Shown here piece by piece: positions 8,579 through 18,837 of a stretch of 51,732 nt of DNA. The stretch covers positions 1-51,732 of the forward strand of contig NZ_JHBV01000012.1 in the NCBI RefSeq assembly GCF_000724545.1. The letters are read 5' to 3'. The notes under the pieces were generated by a model. The model did no database searches. It was not told the DNA's origin and worked only from the letters and a program-made list of their open reading frames with translations. Positions within the stretch are counted from its first letter, which is position 1. Each line of letters starts with the position of its first letter. This stretch comes from Aureispira sp. CCB-QB1 (GTDB lineage Bacteria; Bacteroidota; Bacteroidia; Chitinophagales; Saprospiraceae). Made by a program: the position numbers and the translations under genes.

Positions 8579-11500
8579 ATGATTAACACAACAACAGTTC
8601 CAACTGTTAACACACTCGAGCGTCTTCATAAAATTGTAGAGCAACGCATCATGGTCATTGATGGTGCAATGGGTACTATGATTCAAGAGTACAACTTGAC
8701 GGAAAAAGACTATCGAGGCAAGCGATTTGAAGATTTTCATCAAGATCTTAAAGGTAATAATGACTTATTGTCTATAACGAGACCTGATGTTATCGAAAAC
8801 ATTCACAAGGCATACTTAAAGGCAGGTGCAGATATTATTGAAACCAATACCTTTAATGCCAATGCCATTTCGCAAGAAGACTATGACTTGGCAGAATTAG
8901 CCTATGAGATGAATGTTGCTTCTGCTCAATGTGCCAAACGTGCTACTGAATATTACAATCAACTGAATCCTGATAGACCTCGTTTTGTAGCAGGTGCCAT
9001 TGGTCCTACTAGCAAAACAGCTTCTATGTCTCCTGATGTGAACGACCCAGGATATAGAGCCGTTACGTTTGACGATTTGGTAGAAGCTTATTATTTGCAA
9101 GTAAGAGGTCTAGCCGATGGAGGAGCAGATTTATTTTTAGTAGAAACAATTTTTGATACCTTAAATTGTAAAGCAGCACTCTTTGCTATTGACAAGTACT
9201 GTGAAGATGTAGGTATTCAATACCCCATTATGGTATCTGGAACCATAACAGATGCTAGTGGTCGAACGCTCTCTGGACAAACAGTAGAAGCCTTTTGGAT
9301 TTCGGTAAGCCATGCCAATTTATTTAGCGTTGGGCTAAACTGTGCGCTTGGTGCTACTGAAATGCGTCCACACGTAGAAGCATTATCTAATATTGCCGAT
9401 TGTTATGTTAGTGCCTATCCCAATGCAGGATTGCCCAATGAGTTTGGAGAATACGATCAAGACGGTATAGAGATGAGTGGCTACATCAAGGATTTTGCTT
9501 CCAGTGGTTTTGTCAACATTATTGGAGGTTGCTGTGGAACATCTCCAGAACATATTCAATGTATGGCTGAAGCCGTGCAGGGTCTCCCTACTCGCAAAAA
9601 AAATGAACCGTCTAAATATACTCAATACAGTGGTTTAGAACCGTTGATTGTTCGAGAAAACCTAAACTTCATCAATGTTGGAGAACGTACTAATGTCACT
9701 GGTTCTCGTAAGTTTGCTCGTTTGATTAAAAATGGCAACTACGAGGAAGCTCTTTCTGTTGCTCGTCAACAGGTAGAAGGAGGGGCACAAGTTATTGACG
9801 TTAATATGGATGAAGGGCTTTTGGACTCTAAACAAGCCATGATTAACTTCTTGAATCTAATTGCGGCTGAGCCTGATATTTCTAAGCTTCCTATTATGAT
9901 TGATTCTTCTAAATGGGAGGTGATCGAAGCTGGATTAAAATGCGTACAAGGAAAATCCATTGTCAACTCTATCTCTCTCAAAGAGGGAGAAGAAGCATTT
10001 ATTAAGCATGCAAAACTATGCAAACGCTATGGTGCAGCAATGATTGTAATGGCTTTTGATACAGAAGGACAAGCAGATACAACCGAAAGAAAGGTAGAAA
10101 TTTGTCATCGTGCTTACAAAATATTAACCGAACAAGTTGGCGTTCGTCCACAAGACATCATCTTTGATCCTAATATCTTTGCTATTGGGACAGGAATTGA
10201 CGAACACGCCAATTATGGGATTTACTTCATCGATGCTTGCCGTGAAATTAAGCGTTTAATGCCTAATGTAAAGATTAGTGGTGGTGTTAGTAATATTTCG
10301 TTCTCCTTCCGTGGTAATAATGTCATTCGAGAAGCGATTCACTCTGTTTTCTTATACCATGCCGTAAAAGCAGGAATGGATATGGGGATTGTCAATGCAG
10401 GAATGATGGAGGTTTATGAAGATATTCCTCAAGAATTATTGGTCTTAGTAGAGGATTTGCTGTTCAATAGAAACCCTGAAGCAACCGACCGCCTAATGGA
10501 ATATGCGGAGAAGGTAAAGGGGCAAGGTAAAAAACGTACGGTGGATTTATCTTGGCGTGAAGGAACTGTCGAAGAACGTTTGTCGCACTCTTTAGTAAAA
10601 GGTATTACAGATTATATCGTAGAAGATACCAAAGAAGCTCATGCCAAGTATGTTAGCCCACTCCGAGTTATTGAAGAACCTTTAATGGCGGGAATGGATG
10701 TTGTTGGGGATTTATTTGGAGCAGGAAAAATGTTTTTGCCACAAGTAGTCAAGTCAGCCCGTGTTATGAAACAAGCGGTAGCTTATTTGACACCTTTTAT
10801 TGAAGAGGAAAAGAAAGATGCAGGTGGATCCTCTAAAGGAAAAATTCTGATGGCAACCGTAAAGGGGGATGTGCATGATATTGGTAAAAATATTGTTGGG
10901 ATTGTTTTGGCTTGTAACAATTATGAGATTGTTGATTTAGGTGTAATGGTTTCTTGTGACGCTATTTTAAAAGCAGCTCGCAAAGAACAAGTGGACATCA
11001 TTGGCTTGAGTGGTTTGATTACTCCTTCTTTGGATGAAATGGTCTATGTTGCCAAAGAAATGCAGCGCCAAGGGTTCGACATTCCTTTGATGATTGGAGG
11101 GGCAACGACTTCTAAAACACATACTGCTGTAAAAATTGAGCCTCAGTATACTAATAATATTGCTGTTCATGTTTTAGATGCGTCTCGTTCTGTTACAGTT
11201 GCTAGTTCGTTATTAAATGAAAATAAAAATGAGCAAGAAGCCTACGTCCAAGGAATTCGAAAGGAATTTGATGAAGTTCGTTTGCGCCGTGGGAATCGAA
11301 AATCAGCTAAAAAATATTTGACCTACAAAAAAGCCAAAGAAAATAAACTCCAATTAGATTGGGAAAACTACACGCCTCCTGTTCCTACATTTACAGGAAC
11401 AAAGGTATTTGAAAATTTTGATTTAAACACACTTCGCCAATACATCGACTGGACTCCTTTCTTTACTAGTTGGCAATTGCGAGGCAAATATCCTGCGATT

Positions 11501-12298
11501 TTAACAGACGATGTTGTTGGTACAGAAGCTCAAAAATTATTTGATGATGCACAGGTTCTTCTAGACCGCATTATCAACGAAAAATGGCTAACGGCTACTG
11601 CTGTTATTGGGTTCTTTCCTGCCAATAGCATCAACGATGATGATATCGAAGTTTATACCGATGAATCTCGCTCACAAGTGGCACATACGTTACGCAACTT
11701 GCGTCAACAACGCCAAAAAGCACCTGGACAGGCTAATTTCTGCCTGAGTGACTACATTGCTCCTAAAGAAACAAATGTCAACGATTATATTGGTGCATTT
11801 GCCGTAACCGCAGGGGGTAATATAGAAGGATGGGTCAAAAAGTTTGAAGAAGCATTGGACGATTACAATGCGATTATGACAAAAGCCTTGGCAGATCGTT
11901 TGGCAGAAGCCTTTGCAGAATGTATGCATGAGCAAGTCCGAAAACTACATTGGGGCTATGATCAATCCGAAAGCTTGAGTAATGATGAGTTAATTAAAGA
12001 ACGTTATGTAGGTATTCGTCCTGCGCCTGGCTATTCCGCTTGTCCTGAACACACCGAAAAACGCACGTTGTTTGAATTGCTAAATGTCGAAGCTCAAACG
12101 GGTATTACTTTAACCGAAAGTTGTGCTATGTATCCTGCTGCGTCGGTAAGTGGTTGGTATTTTTCTCACCCAGAATCGAAGTATTTTGGATTAGGAAATA
12201 TAGAAAAAGACCAAGTGGAAGCTTACGCCCAACGCAAAGGAATGCATACAGCAGAAGCAGAACGTTGGTTAATGCCTGTTTTAAATTATGACATTTAG
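8579..12298 (+). CDS. metH: Cobalamin-dependent methionine synthase
   Basis: 1239 residues, close to the usual ~1230 of full-length MetH. It transfers the methyl group of 5-methyltetrahydrofolate to homocysteine through methylcobalamin in the cytoplasm. The four modules are in order. The homocysteine domain (about 20-330) has [11 protein letters not shown] and the zinc cysteines in GLNCALG and GGCCGTSP. The pterin-binding domain (about 355-620) has [18 protein letters not shown]. The cobalamin cap and binding domain (about 650-900) has the ligand motif [12 protein letters not shown]. The C-terminal reactivation domain that binds AdoMet (about 920-1239) has [12 protein letters not shown]. It stands alone with no metF or metE beside it. 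A conspicuous inverted repeat precedes the start and a strong terminator follows the stop. Confidence 0.97.
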   Translation: MINTTTVPTVNTLERLHKIVEQRIMVIDGAMGTMIQEYNLTEKDYRGKRFEDFHQDLKGNNDLLSITRPDVIENIHKAYLKAGADIIETNTFNANAISQEDYDLAELAYEMNVASAQCAKRATEYYNQLNPDRPRFVAGAIGPTSKTASMSPDVNDPGYRAVTFDDLVEAYYLQVRGLADGGADLFLVETIFDTLNCKAALFAIDKYCEDVGIQYPIMVSGTITDASGRTLSGQTVEAFWISVSHANLFSVGLNCALGATEMRPHVEALSNIADCYVSAYPNAGLPNEFGEYDQDGIEMSGYIKDFASSGFVNIIGGCCGTSPEHIQCMAEAVQGLPTRKKNEPSKYTQYSGLEPLIVRENLNFINVGERTNVTGSRKFARLIKNGNYEEALSVARQQVEGGAQVIDVNMDEGLLDSKQAMINFLNLIAAEPDISKLPIMIDSSKWEVIEAGLKCVQGKSIVNSISLKEGEEAFIKHAKLCKRYGAAMIVMAFDTEGQADTTERKVEICHRAYKILTEQVGVRPQDIIFDPNIFAIGTGIDEHANYGIYFIDACREIKRLMPNVKISGGVSNISFSFRGNNVIREAIHSVFLYHAVKAGMDMGIVNAGMMEVYEDIPQELLVLVEDLLFNRNPEATDRLMEYAEKVKGQGKKRTVDLSWREGTVEERLSHSLVKGITDYIVEDTKEAHAKYVSPLRVIEEPLMAGMDVVGDLFGAGKMFLPQVVKSARVMKQAVAYLTPFIEEEKKDAGGSSKGKILMATVKGDVHDIGKNIVGIVLACNNYEIVDLGVMVSCDAILKAARKEQVDIIGLSGLITPSLDEMVYVAKEMQRQGFDIPLMIGGATTSKTHTAVKIEPQYTNNIAVHVLDASRSVTVASSLLNENKNEQEAYVQGIRKEFDEVRLRRGNRKSAKKYLTYKKAKENKLQLDWENYTPPVPTFTGTKVFENFDLNTLRQYIDWTPFFTSWQLRGKYPAILTDDVVGTEAQKLFDDAQVLLDRIINEKWLTATAVIGFFPANSINDDDIEVYTDESRSQVAHTLRNLRQQRQKAPGQANFCLSDYIAPKETNVNDYIGAFAVTAGGNIEGWVKKFEEALDDYNAIMTKALADRLAEAFAECMHEQVRKLHWGYDQSESLSNDELIKERYVGIRPAPGYSACPEHTEKRTLFELLNVEAQTGITLTESCAMYPAASVSGWYFSHPESKYFGLGNIEKDQVEAYAQRKGMHTAEAERWLMPVLNYDI

Positions 12299-12358
12299 TC
12301 TATTTTACCATAAATTTTTAGTTTGTACAAACTAGTGCTACTCCAACTAAAAAAGGTT

Positions 12359-12404
12359 GAAGTTGTTTAAAAGAAAGAATACTTTTAAGCAACTTCTTTT
12401 TTTT
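12359..12404 (+). terminator. Rho-independent terminator of metH
   Basis: Arms GAAGTTGTTTAAAAG (12359-12373) and CTTTTAAGCAACTTC (12382-12396) pair over 15 bp with one mismatch around an 8-nt loop, followed by eight T. Confidence 0.85.
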
Positions 12405-12545
12405 GTAGAATCAAACACATCCCTGTAAGCCTACTAGGCATTATTAATACAACAAAACATAGCAATACTCTAATTCTTCTCGTCTTAATCGGCATAAAAT
12501 TTGGAGTGCTGCTTACTAAATTTCGCAATATCAATCACATCAATT

Positions 12546-13001
12546 ATGAAGTGGGTAGTGGTTTATTTATTTTGTTTTTTATCAACCAGTGGAATGACTC
12601 AGTTAAATAAAAAGGACTTAATAGGTACTTATTACTACCAAGAAATTGCTAGTGGAAATCGAGCTAAGGTAGATCATGCTAATTATTACTATAACATTCA
12701 GCTCAAAAAAGATGGTTCTTTTCTGTGGACACGCAAGCAAGGTCGCTTATCCGTAAAATATTACTATCGCTATGGCTTGTGGACAATGAACGGAGATAAA
12801 GTAGTGCTTGATGTAAAATTAGAAGCCTACGATCCTCAAACATACCATTCTGCTAAAAATGGGTTCACTCCCACTACTCCTCTTGACGTTCTAAAAAACC
12901 AAAAAGCGAGTGGACTTTATTATATGATGACAAAAATAGGTAGCGACTCTATTAAAGGATTGAATTATCAAGATAGTTTTTATCAAAAAGTAAGAAATTA
13001 G
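12546..13001 (+). CDS. Small exported lipocalin-like protein
   Basis: 151 residues from the ATG at 12546, chosen because it starts a proper signal peptide (MKWVVVYLFCFLSTSGMTQ); an in-frame TTG 15 codons upstream is open but adds nothing sensible. The mature part opens with LNKKDLIGTYYYQEI and contains KKDGSFLWTRKQGR and YGLWTMNGDKVVLDV. This is the pattern of lipocalin-like domains of Bacteroidota (G-T/x-W/Y at the first strand, then a Phe/Trp-rich ladder). Ligand unknown. The gene lies 45 nt upstream of the next, which is a second lipocalin-like protein, so the two may share a transcript. Confidence 0.55.
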   Translation: MKWVVVYLFCFLSTSGMTQLNKKDLIGTYYYQEIASGNRAKVDHANYYYNIQLKKDGSFLWTRKQGRLSVKYYYRYGLWTMNGDKVVLDVKLEAYDPQTYHSAKNGFTPTTPLDVLKNQKASGLYYMMTKIGSDSIKGLNYQDSFYQKVRN

Positions 13002-13102
13002 TTTGCGTTCAAACAACCTTTTCCACTATTGGTGCATCTATACTTTTGAAATTTACACAAAGCATACAAACAATCTTTATTTTTTTAACAATAAACAATA
13101 AT

Positions 13103-13498
13103 ATGAATCTTTTTAAACAAAGTTTAGCCCTATTGATGGTAGCAGTAGCTTTATTCACGACAGCATGTGCAACACAAGATCAAGAATGTACTCCTCCTGC
13201 GGTGGAGCAAAATATCATTGGTACGTGGACAGTAACAAGTGGAACTGGTACCGTTGAATTTAAAGCAAACGGAACTTTTGACGATCCTAATGACGATATT
13301 ATTGGTGGCTATTTCAATAGCGATACCTTGGATGTAAAAACGTACTCGATTGCCAATGATACACTATATGCTACTGCTGCATCATCGGACACTTCTAGCA
13401 GCAATGCGCTGAATGCTAAATTCCCTATTGAGAAGAACGAATGTGATAAAATTACACTTTCAATTATTAGCATTCCTTTTATCCTAACTCGTCAATAA
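13103..13498 (+). CDS. Lipocalin-like lipoprotein
   Basis: 131 residues from the ATG at 13103, preferred over an in-frame upstream TTG-type start (13046) because it begins a clean lipoprotein signal: MNLFKQSLALLMVAVALFTT then Cys. The mature domain starts with NIIGTWTVTSGTGTVEFKAN, typical of lipocalin-like proteins in Bacteroidota, and continues with DGT-type beta turns to the C-terminus. It is probably attached to the outer or inner membrane facing the periplasm. A strong hairpin terminator lies 62 nt downstream. Confidence 0.65.
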   Translation: MNLFKQSLALLMVAVALFTTACATQDQECTPPAVEQNIIGTWTVTSGTGTVEFKANGTFDDPNDDIIGGYFNSDTLDVKTYSIANDTLYATAASSDTSSSNALNAKFPIEKNECDKITLSIISIPFILTRQ

Positions 13499-13560
13499 TA
13501 AATTTGTTATGGTGAAATGGTTGTTTTCCATCCGTTAAGCCCTAGTAATAAAAATAAAAA

Positions 13561-13600
13561 AACGAGGCTTCTTTTTAAGTCAAAGAAGCCTCGTTTTTTT
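13561..13600. terminator. Bidirectional Rho-independent terminator
   Basis: A perfect 14-bp stem (13561-13574 with 13582-13595), 7-nt loop, T-run on the right and A-run on the left. It serves the lipoprotein gene on the plus strand and the biosynthetic genes ending at 13602 on the minus strand. Confidence 0.9.
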
Positions 13601-13601
13601 A

Positions 13602-14657
13602 TTATCTGTTTATTTTGTTCATCAAAATAAAGCCATGCTGTGTGCCTTCGTAATGGTTATAAATTAACACTCGTTCAATAGGCTTGGTGGATGCTTTTTG
13701 GATTACTTCCTGTGGCATTGTTCTTCCTGAGAATAAGTTAGCTGCAAGCCACACCGCAAAAGAAGAAACGGTATAATAATCTCCTACTAAGTTTTTGTAC
13801 GTGTAAACCCCTTGTGTTGGAAAAAGAGTTTCTTGTACATTTTTATAATAATAATCGGTTCGATTATCTCCATTATACCCTAGAAACAACGCATCAATAT
13901 CTGTTGTAGTTAGCCCGTTTCGCTTTAAAAACGCATTGGCTTTTGCCAATATTTCGTCCGTCGTTGGATGTGTCATTTGAGCCACATCTACAATCTGAGC
14001 AATGGCTAACTCTGAAGGCTTAGCATCGACAACAAAAAGTGCAGCTCCCTCTCCTGATACAGTACCAGGCGTGTCAGAATCGAGCAGCTGGGTAGAATCA
14101 ATTTTTTCTTCTTTAAACATTCCCCTCAAAGAATCTACATTATAATTAGCTTGAGAGATTTCTTCTACGCCCCCCAATAACAATCGTTGTGCAGCATTTT
14201 CTTCAAACAACAGCAAGGCATCCAGTATCGCACATTCAAAGGCAATTCCATTGTTAACATGCGTATTATTGTATCCTGTTACTTTTCCCATCAAAGCCAA
14301 TGTACCTGCAATGGAGTTAGAGGTAGATTGAATAAAATCAGTCGGTGTTAAAGTCCCCTCGTCATATTCTACTATTTGATTTAAAAAGCTAATAGACTTT
14401 TTGATAGAACCATTGGCTGAACCAATAATAATTCCATCCAAACTATCTTTAAAACGATCAATCAAAGGAATTCCAGTCCCTACTCCCATTCGGACAGATT
14501 TGCTCATTCTACGCAACAAATTGAGAGGAACCATTTTTTTATACTTTGGTTCTATTGCCCAATATTGAGGCTCGGTGTGTACTTTTACCCCTTCTTCAAA
14601 AATAGCATTATTATAAGTATCCTGAGCAGAGATACAAGACATGTCAACGATATACAT
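13602..14657 (-). CDS. Beta-ketoacyl synthase-like partner without catalytic Cys (chain-length-factor-like)
   Basis: 351 residues with thiolase-fold features of the KAS II group: DGIIIGSANGSIKKSISFL, LLGGVEEISQANYN, GTVSGEGAALFVVD and LFLGYNGDN. The region aligned with the nucleophile loop (about residues 128-145, TGYNNTHVNNGIAFECAILD) has Ile where the catalytic Cys should be, and the usual His-Gly-Thr loop is replaced. Such Cys-less partners form heterodimers with an active KAS in type II polyketide and aryl-polyene systems and help set chain length. The active KAS II lies directly upstream, 6 nt away, which fits a heterodimer. The equation with a chain-length factor is inference. Confidence 0.72.
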   Translation of the reverse strand: MYIVDMSCISAQDTYNNAIFEEGVKVHTEPQYWAIEPKYKKMVPLNLLRRMSKSVRMGVGTGIPLIDRFKDSLDGIIIGSANGSIKKSISFLNQIVEYDEGTLTPTDFIQSTSNSIAGTLALMGKVTGYNNTHVNNGIAFECAILDALLLFEENAAQRLLLGGVEEISQANYNVDSLRGMFKEEKIDSTQLLDSDTPGTVSGEGAALFVVDAKPSELAIAQIVDVAQMTHPTTDEILAKANAFLKRNGLTTTDIDALFLGYNGDNRTDYYYKNVQETLFPTQGVYTYKNLVGDYYTVSSFAVWLAANLFSGRTMPQEVIQKASTKPIERVLIYNHYEGTQHGFILMNKINR

Positions 14658-14663
14658 AAAACT

Positions 14664-15857
14664 CTAGGCTTTTGAAAGAATAATAGATGAGCAGTTACCA
14701 CCAAAACCAAAGGAATTGGACAATAAATGCTTTATTTCATAATCACGTTGATAAGTTGTGATGGGGCGAGCCTCATATTCTTCTATCGGATGAACACAAT
14801 TGAGGCTGGGGTATAATTCGCTATATTCCATAGATAAAAGACCGAATACAGCTTCAATACTCCCTGCTGCTGCCAAGGTATGCCCCGTATAAGGCTTGGT
14901 AGATTGATAAGGAGGAATATCTCCAAAAACCGAACTCAAGCCAAACATTTCAGAAATATCATTATTTTCGGTTCCAGTTCCATGAGCATTGATATAGTCA
15001 ATTTGATGTGGTTGCAGTTGAGCAGTTTCAATAGCTTGCGAAATCGAACCAATGATCCCTATAGCATCGTCAGAAATAGAAGAAGGATGAAAAGCATCGT
15101 TGGTATTCCCATACCCTGTTACTTCTCCATATACTTTTTTGTCGCCAACTAACTCCTCTGCTTCTAAGATTAAAAAGGCAGCCCCTTCGCCCAAAGTCAA
15201 CCCCGAACGATCTCGATCAAAAGGCATACAAGGCTTCGCGGACAAAATTCTCAAAGCATTAAATCCATTGACCGTAAACTTTGCTAAGCCATCTGCACCA
15301 CCAACAATAGCGCGTTTGGCTCTACCAGATTTAATCAATTTTGCGCCAAACATAATAGAATTTGCCGAAGAAGAACAGGCTGTATTAAAGGTTGTTGACA
15401 ATCCTTTCATTTGGTAACGATTGGTCAATTTTAAGGTATGTGCCCCACAAATATAAGAAGACAGATACTCAGAAGGCGTTCCAATTTTATTGCCATCTCG
15501 ATATAACTCATCCGTCATGGACATGCCTCCTACCGTACTAGCAGAAACAAAAGCGGTATCCATTGCCGAGATTTCTTCTGCGGACATTCCTGCACAAGCC
15601 AATGCTTCTTGCAACGCAACTGTTGCTAAAATATCTGTTCGGGTAATGCCTTTTTCGTTGGCTATTCCCGCCATTTCCATCAAATATTCTGTACTATGAG
15701 GAACTTCCCCAAATGGAAAAACATCTACATAACGAGTATCCATTAGGGTAGCTTTTCCTATACCCGTTTGTCCTTTTTGTAATTGGCTCCTATTCTCGGC
15801 AGCATTTTTACCTATCGCTGAAATGACTCCAATACCAGTTATTAAAACTCTTGTCAT
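14664..15857 (-). CDS. Beta-ketoacyl-ACP synthase II-like elongation enzyme
   Basis: 397 residues, normal for the FabF/KAS II family. The catalytic set is visible: Cys161 in FNTACSSSAN, His292 in INAHGTGTEN, Lys321 and His326 in TKPYTGHTLAAAGS. The C-terminal LLSNSFGFGGNCSSIIL is also typical. It condenses malonyl-ACP with an acyl chain. Because it sits next to a Cys-less partner and in a cluster with DarA/DarB-like enzymes and a dedicated ACP, it probably builds the polyketide or polyene chain of a secondary lipid rather than housekeeping fatty acids (inference). The next gene upstream is 438 nt away, so this pair may have its own promoter. Confidence 0.88.
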   Translation of the reverse strand: MTRVLITGIGVISAIGKNAAENRSQLQKGQTGIGKATLMDTRYVDVFPFGEVPHSTEYLMEMAGIANEKGITRTDILATVALQEALACAGMSAEEISAMDTAFVSASTVGGMSMTDELYRDGNKIGTPSEYLSSYICGAHTLKLTNRYQMKGLSTTFNTACSSSANSIMFGAKLIKSGRAKRAIVGGADGLAKFTVNGFNALRILSAKPCMPFDRDRSGLTLGEGAAFLILEAEELVGDKKVYGEVTGYGNTNDAFHPSSISDDAIGIIGSISQAIETAQLQPHQIDYINAHGTGTENNDISEMFGLSSVFGDIPPYQSTKPYTGHTLAAAGSIEAVFGLLSMEYSELYPSLNCVHPIEEYEARPITTYQRDYEIKHLLSNSFGFGGNCSSIILSKA

Positions 15858-16295
15858 ATATTCTTTGATTTGACGAAGGGAATGAATTAAACCTATTTCT
15901 ATGAATAGCTTTATAAATTAGTCGCCTGCTGATGCCACTTTACAAACACTAGGGTTGCCTCTAACAACTTTAGTTATTAGTGTATTTTAACAGACTATTG
16001 ATGAATAACAATGAGCTATTCTATTACAATAGTTCGTTGAAACCACGCAGTAGCAGCGAAGCTAACTAAAAGCGTAGCGCTCACGAAGTAAACTTTATTA
16101 GTTTGATAATCAATAAATTAAGATTTTAATACATTCTGTGGTAACATTTTGATTATCAACTGCGCAGCACTCACGAAGTAAACTAATCTGAATGTGCTTT
16201 TTTATCTTTTTGGTAAAAAAGTAAACAACTAAGCTTGCGCCCTCATGAGCGTAGCGAACTAATCAACGAACTACTACTATTAAGTACAATTTGCA
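15858..16295. repeat. Repeat-bearing intergenic element with terminal inverted repeats
   Basis: This gene-free stretch inside the biosynthetic cluster contains a 10-bp inverted pair, TAGTTCGTTG (16030-16039) and CAACGAACTA (16264-16273), bounding about 244 bp. Inside lie an 18-bp direct repeat with one mismatch (16077-16094 and 16167-16184), two near-identical palindromes TTGATAATCAA (16103-16113) and TTGATTATCAA (16149-16159), and AGCGTAGCG twice (16071 and 16248). It is locally richer in G and C than its surroundings. It may be a miniature mobile or palindromic intergenic repeat; no coding frame is seen. Confidence 0.5.
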
Positions 16296-16565
16296 TTAGG
16301 CTTTGCCGTTATCAATGATATATTGAGCCATACTATTGACATCAACTAAGACTTTTCGTCCTTCCTTAGGGTCTGTAATTTTTAATTTATACTCACGCTC
16401 TAACAATACCAACAATTCTACTGAGTCGATAGAGTCTAAACCTAGGTCACCGTCTGGTCCAAATAAAGGAGAATCGTTTTCCATGTCCTCTGGTTCTATA
16501 TCAATCAAGTTCAAATAATCAATAATTTGTTGTTTCAATTGCTCCTTTAACTCTGTTGTTTCCAT
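16296..16565 (-). CDS. Acyl carrier protein
   Basis: 89 residues, all acidic helical ACP. The phosphopantetheine serine is Ser45 in GLDSIDSVELLVLLE, matching the DSLD-VEL core of the family. It would carry the growing chain for the KAS enzymes of this cluster. Separate from housekeeping acpP, which normally lies beside fabF in a fatty-acid operon; here the neighbours are an ABC exporter and secondary-metabolite enzymes. Confidence 0.93.
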   Translation of the reverse strand: METTELKEQLKQQIIDYLNLIDIEPEDMENDSPLFGPDGDLGLDSIDSVELLVLLEREYKLKITDPKEGRKVLVDVNSMAQYIIDNGKA

Positions 16566-16677
16566 GATAATCTTGTTATTATTTTTTTAATTCGCTACAA
16601 AGTACTCTGCAAAATAATTATCTAATAATTTTTAAGCGAGCCTTTTATAAACTGAACTGGCAATATAGTTTGTTCAA

Positions 16678-16693
16678 CTATTTCTAGAAATAG
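16678..16693. repeat. 16-bp perfect palindrome between ABC permease and ACP genes
   Basis: CTATTTCTAGAAATAG reads the same on both strands and lies within a larger imperfect fold (TGGCAAT at 16658, ATTGCCA at 16698) in the 141-nt gap. It could be an operator or an RNA processing hairpin; no T-tract follows. Confidence 0.4.
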
Positions 16694-16706
16694 AACCATT
16701 GCCAAT

Positions 16707-17978
16707 TTATATAATTTTATCTTTTTTTAGCTTTACAAAAGCAAGACTTAAGCAAACAGCGATGAAAATCATTAGTCCGATCACTACATTCTGTAAAGCA
16801 GCCCAAGAACCTCCTTTCAAAAATAGTATATAAAATCCTTCTAGACACCAATTTAATGGAGAAATTAGACTGATTGTTTGCATATATTCTGGCATTACAA
16901 AGCTTGGCACCCAAATTCCTCCTATTGCTGCTAAAATGACAATCGACATTGAGCCAAATCCATGTGCCTGTTCTTGAGTCCGCACCATTGTTCCGACAAG
17001 CATAGCATAACTAACCGCAGCCAAACCACTCAACAAAACCATAAATACAAAACCTAATTGATTGGAAGGCAAGGTTAGCTCTGGTAATCCTAACAAAGGA
17101 AAGGTTAGCTTTGCAGATGAAAAAACTAAAGTTACTTGTGCCACGGCTGCTGCCAGATACAATAACATTTTTGCCCCCAAAACTAAAGAAAAGCTTGTTG
17201 GCATTGTTTTCAAACGGATAAAGCTACCATTTAAACGCTCTTTAACGATATTGTTTCCTAGAGAAACCACCATAAAAAACATTGCAAAAATAGTCCATGC
17301 AGGAACATTATGCTGAGTAGAATTTGGCAGTTTATCACTATCCGAAGTTGTCGCTGGTATCCTATTAATAGGCACCCGATTTTCAATCATAGCTTCTTTC
17401 AACTGTTGTGGCGACTCTGTCAACTCTAGTTGTTCACACATTTGGTTGATGAATAATTCTCCCTCTATGCTCTTCAAAAAAGCATCCACCATATTGATAA
17501 TAGAAAAACAATAATTCTCTTGCAAAACAGGGTCGTGATAAAAATCGAGGGCAGGCAGTTTGATTTTTTTGGGCAAGTCATTGGGTTCTCCCAAACCTAA
17601 TTCATTCATCATTGTAGAACTCACTAAGTTTGCTTTATCGGTTATCTTTTCTGTAAAATTACTCGCAATTACTAAACCCGTTAGATAATCCTCTTGATCC
17701 ATCACCTGTTTTATATTCTGTACAGAATCTTTTTGGGATAGATCAAACAAGCCAGAAACCTTCATAAGATCAACTAGCTTTTGCCCTTCTGCTCCTTTAT
17801 CTTTGTTGACAATTAAGATAGAAATTTTATTTTCATTAACAATCTTAAACGCAGAATCTTGAATAATAGTTATAACATACACCAATAACAAAGGCATTCC
17901 AAACATCACTGCTAGACCTGCCTTATCATACATAAGGATTTGAAACTCTTTTTTTATGGCTACCCAAAGCTTAAACAT
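16707..17978 (-). CDS. ABC transporter permease, ABC-2 (YbhR-like) type
   Basis: 423 residues. One membrane helix lies near the N-terminus (about 20-42, GLAVMFGMPLLLVYVITII), followed by a ~200-residue extracytoplasmic loop and five helices in the C-terminal half (WTIFAMFFMVVSLGNNIV; MLLYLAAAVAQVTLVF; LGFVFMVLLSGLAAVSYAML; IVILAAIGGIWV; GLMIFIAVCLSLAFV). NIVKERLNGSFIRLKTMP is the typical cytoplasmic loop. With the ATPase upstream it forms an exporter, here probably for the cluster's lipid product. Known: family topology. Inferred: substrate. Confidence 0.88.
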   Translation of the reverse strand: MFKLWVAIKKEFQILMYDKAGLAVMFGMPLLLVYVITIIQDSAFKIVNENKISILIVNKDKGAEGQKLVDLMKVSGLFDLSQKDSVQNIKQVMDQEDYLTGLVIASNFTEKITDKANLVSSTMMNELGLGEPNDLPKKIKLPALDFYHDPVLQENYCFSIINMVDAFLKSIEGELFINQMCEQLELTESPQQLKEAMIENRVPINRIPATTSDSDKLPNSTQHNVPAWTIFAMFFMVVSLGNNIVKERLNGSFIRLKTMPTSFSLVLGAKMLLYLAAAVAQVTLVFSSAKLTFPLLGLPELTLPSNQLGFVFMVLLSGLAAVSYAMLVGTMVRTQEQAHGFGSMSIVILAAIGGIWVPSFVMPEYMQTISLISPLNWCLEGFYILFLKGGSWAALQNVVIGLMIFIAVCLSLAFVKLKKDKII

Positions 17979-18084
17979 TTCTCTTTTTTATTTCAATAAT
18001 CCGCTAAAATCACCGTTTCATTAGATGTGATTTTACATTTTTAAGGTTATTACTTATACATTTTTATTCCAAGCAGCCCTTTTA

Positions 18085-18831
18085 TTAGTCCCTGTATTCT
18101 TCTCCTGTAAATTGGATAAATAATGATTTTAAATCTTTTGCAGCATGAGTAGATAATAATGTCTCCATTTCACCTTTCATGATAATTTCGCCCTGATCTA
18201 TCAATGCAATTCGGTTGCAAAAATCTTGTGCCTCTGATAAATGATGAGAAGTATAAATAATCGTCGTTCCCATTGCATTTAAATGGTTGAGAAACTTTAA
18301 AATGGCTACCTTACTTTGTACATCCACGCCTACTGTAGGTTCGTCCAAGAACAAGATAGAAGGTTCATGAATAATTCCTATCGCCAAATTAACCCTACGC
18401 TTCATACCGCCAGAAAATGTTTCGACTCGTTGATGTGCCACACGAGACAATCCCAAGACATCTAATATTTCTGTTGTTCGAGCAGCTATTTTTTCTTTTG
18501 ATAAATTATACAATGCTCCAAAATATTCTAAATTCTGCACTGGCGTCAATTCCTGATACAACGCATACTCTTGAGGGACAAAGCCAATTTTAGGCTGAAT
18601 CCCCTGAAAATTCACCTCTTCGTTATTATCTCGGTATAATACGTGCCCACCAGAGGCTTCTATGATGCCACACAAAATAGAAATGAGGGTTGTTTTTCCC
18701 GCTCCATTAGGACCTAAAATCCCATAGACATCTCCTGTTTGAATTGTCAAACTAACTTTCTTTAAGCTATCTTTTGCAGCTCCTTTATAGCGTTTGCTAA
18801 CTTCCTCTATTTGAATACAATTAAAACTCAT
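18085..18831 (-). CDS. ABC transporter ATP-binding protein
   Basis: 248 residues with every nucleotide-binding motif in order: Walker A GPNGAGKTT (about 40-48), Q-loop VPQEYALYQ, signature FSGGMKRRVNLA, Walker B ILFLDEPTVGVD and the switch His in YTSHHLSEA. The short stand-alone format and the ABC-2 permease partner 106 nt downstream point to a YbhF/DrrA-like exporter. It follows the BtrH-like gene by only 6 nt, so both are co-transcribed. Confidence 0.93.
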   Translation of the reverse strand: MSFNCIQIEEVSKRYKGAAKDSLKKVSLTIQTGDVYGILGPNGAGKTTLISILCGIIEASGGHVLYRDNNEEVNFQGIQPKIGFVPQEYALYQELTPVQNLEYFGALYNLSKEKIAARTTEILDVLGLSRVAHQRVETFSGGMKRRVNLAIGIIHEPSILFLDEPTVGVDVQSKVAILKFLNHLNAMGTTIIYTSHHLSEAQDFCNRIALIDQGEIIMKGEMETLLSTHAAKDLKSLFIQFTGEEYRD

Positions 18832-18837
18832 CGTACT

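Noticed and set aside
14880-15417. Plus-strand reading frames opposite the KAS II gene
   Set aside because: They are antisense to a gene with intact catalytic motifs and show no domain pattern of their own.
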